A stretch of DNA of 64,000 bases from Rhodospirillales bacterium. GTDB taxonomy: Bacteria > Pseudomonadota > Alphaproteobacteria > Rhodospirillales > Casp-alpha2. Below are positions 61,502 through 64,000 of this stretch, in pieces (the first letter of the stretch is position 1; each line of letters begins with the position of its first letter). Both the position numbers and the translations under genes were made by a program. The notes under the pieces were generated by a model. The model saw only the letters and a list, made by a program, of their open reading frames with translations, searched no databases and was not told the DNA's origin. The stretch lies in contig JAEPQO010000003.1 in NCBI GenBank assembly GCA_017640505.1, positions 434,001-498,000 of the forward strand, written 5' to 3'.

Positions 61502-61515
61502 CAAACGCGTGTTTG
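61502..61515. promoter_or_regulatory. PsrA-like site CAAAC-N4-GTTTG
   Basis: CAAAC-GCGT-GTTTG lies in the 130-base divergent region between two acyl-CoA ligase genes, 16 bases before the ligase start at 61486. It matches the published PsrA-type motif (C/G)AAAC-N2-4-GTTT(G/C). PsrA is a fatty-acid-sensing TetR repressor. The motif is short and alone is weak evidence. Confidence 0.4.
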
Positions 61516-61616
61516 TTGCGTGCACGCGAATATGTTTTTTTGCATAATGCCGAAGACATTCGACAAGTTAAAGAGCGCGGTGACAAGCCGAATGCGCCGT
61601 ACCGGGAGAGACATAG

Positions 61617-63527
61617 ATGACCAACGCTTTCGAAGAAGCCTACGCCCGTTCCATCGCGGACCCGGAAGGGTTCTGGGGTGATGCCGCCGAAGCGATCACC
61701 TGGACGAAAAAGTGGGACAAAGTCCTCGATGACAGCAATGCGCCTTTCTACCGCTGGTTCGCCGGCGGCGAGCTGAACACCTGCTACAACTGTCTCGACC
61801 GTCATGTCGAGGGCGGCCGCGGCGATCAGACGGCGTTGATTTACGACAGCCCGGTCACAGGTGGCACCGTCAGGAAATACACCTACACCGAACTTTTGCA
61901 TGAGGTCGCAAGCGTCGCCGATGTGCTCAAGTCGGAAGGCATCGAAAAGGGCGACAGGGTCGTCATTTACATGCCGATGATCCCGGAAGCGGCGATCGCG
62001 ATGCTCGCCTGCGCACGCCTAGGCGCTATTCATTCGGTGGTATTCGGCGGCTTCGCATCGAACGAGCTGGCGGTCCGGATCGACGACGCCAAACCGAAAG
62101 CGATCATGTCGGCGACATGCGGCATCGAGGTCAATCGTGTCATCGAGTACATGCCGCTTCTGAACGAGGCGATCGAGATCGCCAAGCACAAGCCCGACGT
62201 CTGCATCATCAAGCAGCGCCCGGAATGCGACGCCAGCGTGACGGCGACGCGCCATGTGGATTGGGAAGAGGCCAAGGCGGCAGCGGCTCATGCCGACTGC
62301 GTCCCGGTGGAATCAAACCATCCGCTCTATATCCTCTACACCTCCGGTACGACGGGTCAGCCGAAGGGCGTGGTTCGGGACAACGGCGGCCACGCGGTGG
62401 CGCTGAAGTGGTCGATGAAAAATATTTACGGCGCCGATCCCGGGGATGTGTACTGGGCGGCATCCGATGTCGGCTGGGTCGTCGGCCATTCGTATATCGT
62501 CTATGCGCCGCTGATGCATGGCTGCACGTCGATCCTCTATGAAGGCAAGCCGGTCGGTACGCCTGACGCGGGCGCGTTCTGGCGGGTGATTTCCGACCAC
62601 AAGGTGAAGACGCTGTTCACGGCACCGACGGCATTCCGTGCGATCCGCAAGGAAGACCCGAACGCCGAATTGCTCGGCAAATATGACATGAGCAACTTCA
62701 AGGCCCTGTTCCTGGCGGGTGAGCGGACGGACCCCGATACCCTCAATTGGGCCATTGATACGCTTAAAGTGCCGGTCGTCGACCACTGGTGGCAGACCGA
62801 AACCGGCTGGCCCATCGCGTCGAACTGCCTGGGGCTGCACGAATACCCGGTCAAGCCGGGCTCGCCGACGAAACCGGTGCCGGGCTGGAATGTTCAGGTC
62901 CTGCACGAGGAAACGCACGAACCCGTACCGACGGGCGATATCGGTGCCATCTGCGTCAAGCTGCCGATGCCGCCGTCGAGCCTGTTGACGCTCTGGAACG
63001 CGGACCAGCGTTTCAAGGATGCGTACCTGGCGGAGTTCCCGGGGTATTACAAGACGGCGGATGCCGGCATGTTCGACGAAGACGGCTACGTCTACATCAT
63101 GGCCCGGACCGATGACATCATTAACGTTGCCGGTCACCGCCTGTCGACGGGCGGCATGGAGGAAGTACTGGCATCGCATCCGGACGTGGCCGAGTGCGCC
63201 GTTATCGGTGTCGACGACCAGATGAAGGGACAGTTGCCGCTCGGCTTCCTCGTGCTCAAGGCCGGGGTGACCAAGGAACCGGAAGAAATCGTCGCCGACG
63301 TGGTGCAGCTTGTCCGCCAGAAGATCGGCCCGGTGGCCGCCTTCAAGCAGGCAACCGTGGTGCAACGCCTGCCGAAGACCCGTTCCGGCAAGATCCTGCG
63401 CGGCACCATGCAGGCCATCGCCGACAACAAGGAATGGAAGATGCCGGCGACCATCGACGACCCGGTGATTCTGGACGAGATCACCGCGGCGCTCAATGAT
63501 GTGGGCTACGGTGCGTCACGCAAGTAA
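61617..63527 (+). CDS. prpE: Propionyl-CoA synthetase-like acyl-CoA ligase
   Basis: The enzyme makes propionyl-CoA (or acetyl-CoA) from the acid, ATP and CoA. The 636-residue product has the acetyl/propionyl-CoA synthetase N-terminal region (FWGDAAEAITWTKKWDKVLD DSNAPFYRWFAGGELNTCYN), ILYTSGTTGQPKGVVRDNGG, WAASDVGWVVGHSYIVYAPL, DHWWQTETGWPIASN and the C-terminal Lys in LPKTRSGKILRGT. The short Trp-rich start ITWTKKWDKVLD is typical of PrpE-type enzymes. It agrees with the MeaB gene elsewhere in the window for a propionyl-CoA route. Confidence 0.9.
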   Translation: MTNAFEEAYARSIADPEGFWGDAAEAITWTKKWDKVLDDSNAPFYRWFAGGELNTCYNCLDRHVEGGRGDQTALIYDSPVTGGTVRKYTYTELLHEVASVADVLKSEGIEKGDRVVIYMPMIPEAAIAMLACARLGAIHSVVFGGFASNELAVRIDDAKPKAIMSATCGIEVNRVIEYMPLLNEAIEIAKHKPDVCIIKQRPECDASVTATRHVDWEEAKAAAAHADCVPVESNHPLYILYTSGTTGQPKGVVRDNGGHAVALKWSMKNIYGADPGDVYWAASDVGWVVGHSYIVYAPLMHGCTSILYEGKPVGTPDAGAFWRVISDHKVKTLFTAPTAFRAIRKEDPNAELLGKYDMSNFKALFLAGERTDPDTLNWAIDTLKVPVVDHWWQTETGWPIASNCLGLHEYPVKPGSPTKPVPGWNVQVLHEETHEPVPTGDIGAICVKLPMPPSSLLTLWNADQRFKDAYLAEFPGYYKTADAGMFDEDGYVYIMARTDDIINVAGHRLSTGGMEEVLASHPDVAECAVIGVDDQMKGQLPLGFLVLKAGVTKEPEEIVADVVQLVRQKIGPVAAFKQATVVQRLPKTRSGKILRGTMQAIADNKEWKMPATIDDPVILDEITAALNDVGYGASRK

Positions 63528-63549
63528 AGCCAGTATCAATTTGACATGG

Positions 63550-63580
63550 ACGCCCCGGTCAGATGGCCGGGGCGTTTCGC
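63550..63580 (+). terminator. Terminator after prpE
   Basis: ACGCCCCGG (63550-63558) pairs with CCGGGGCGT (63567-63575), followed by TTCGCATT. The T tract is weak. It is the only structure seen in the 207-base gap before the SDR gene. Confidence 0.65.
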
Positions 63581-63734
63581 ATTCTGCCCGGTGTTCATGT
63601 CTGATGTGCGCATTTTTCACGGCTAGTACGCTGTTAGGCTTTTTCCTTACCGCGAGAGGGATGTTATACACGATCCGTAATTGAGAACGTCCCGGTATAC
63701 GGGGCGACGAACCCGACATAGCGGAGGAATGGGC

Positions 63735-64000
63735 ATGCGCTTGAAGGACAAGGTTTGCGTCGTCACCGGTGCGGCACAGGGGATTGGTGAGGCGTGCGCA
63801 AGACGGTTTGCACGCGAAGGCGCCAAGATCGTCGTTTCCGACATTCAGGATGGCAAGGGTGAGGGCGTTGCCGCTGCGATCCGGAACGAGGGCGGCGAAG
63901 CCATGTATTTTGCCTGCGATGTCTCGAAGAAGTCCGATTGTGATGACCTGGTACAGGCTGCGGTCGACGCCTACGGGCAGGTCGACGTCATGCTGGCCAA
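63735..64000 (+). CDS. SDR family oxidoreductase, N-terminal part
   Basis: The gene runs off the window. The 88 visible residues begin MRLKDKVCVVTGAAQGIGEA with the NAD(P)-binding TGxxxGIG motif, then CARRFAREGAKIVVSDIQDG and a CDVSKKSDCDDLVQAAVDAY GQVDVMLA segment. Asp after the second strand (VVSDIQ) favours NAD over NADP. ATG 63735 has GGAGGAATGG before it. The catalytic Ser-Tyr-Lys lies beyond the end, so the substrate cannot be inferred. Confidence 0.9.
   Translation, partial: MRLKDKVCVVTGAAQGIGEACARRFAREGAKIVVSDIQDGKGEGVAAAIRNEGGEAMYFACDVSKKSDCDDLVQAAVDAYGQVDVMLA

Overview
The window is a 64 kb piece of a GC-rich alphaproteobacterial chromosome, most like Rhodospirillales-type lineages. 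The support is: cckA directly after flhB and followed by recA and alaS; a GAAC-N7-GAAC SOS box of the alphaproteobacterial LexA type before recA; COQ9, DUF465 (YdcH-like) and MotE genes; and a DksA-type protein with few zinc-ligand cysteines. I saw no rRNA, tRNA, CRISPR array, transposase or prophage. Assignments rest on reading the translations and on family knowledge; no database search was run.

Layout. 1-15045 is a flagellar and motility region. It holds a dksA-like tail, a small coiled-coil protein, flgH, the stump of flgA, the stump of fliM, a DUF6468 protein, motE, a cheY-like receiver, two MotB-like proteins, an 1180-residue AMIN-like/TPR protein, then fliP-fliO with two small genes on the minus strand, and flgB-flgC-fliE-fliQ-fliR-flhB on the plus strand. 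15059-21866 is a core block of cckA, recA and alaS. 21883-32317 holds an AraC/MFS divergent pair, a MoxR/zinc-ribbon/MscS/CoxE-like VWA operon, a secreted cyclophilin, MeaB, pyruvate kinase and an AEC carrier. 32321-47945 is mainly metabolic: a fused indolepyruvate ferredoxin oxidoreductase, a nucleotide-sugar epimerase, two EamA exporters around a haloacetate-dehalogenase-like enzyme, a long-chain acyl-CoA ligase, an M3 peptidase, an alpha/beta hydrolase, an ABC1/UbiB kinase, a cyclic-nucleotide-binding protein, RidA and creatinase. 48265-64000 holds the three-gene proton-translocating transhydrogenase, a Bcr-type efflux pump, rpsU, def, COQ9, purK-purE, a degenerate GGDEF protein, a phosphofructokinase flanked by two DUF465 genes, two divergent acyl-CoA ligases, and the start of an SDR gene cut by the window edge.

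How the parts connect. The flagellar block supplies export gate (FliOPQR, FlhB), proximal rod (FlgBC, FliE), L-ring and stator-like parts. FlgA and FliM are both cut at one point near position 2020. This looks like a deletion that removed the start of both genes and whatever lay between, which in relatives is flgG, flgF and fliL. If real, it should abolish normal flagellar assembly. CckA, the usual upstream kinase for CtrA control of flagellar genes, sits directly after flhB. The metabolic genes suggest a heterotroph using aromatic amino acids, organic acids, fatty acids and methylated nitrogen compounds.

Best items for follow-up: the flgA'/'fliM deletion junction; the MoxR/zinc-ribbon/MscS/VWA operon; the 16-bp palindrome with a half repeat between creatinase and pntAA; the tandem TGTCACATGTG sites between cckA and recA; and several operator-like inverted repeats in divergent regions.
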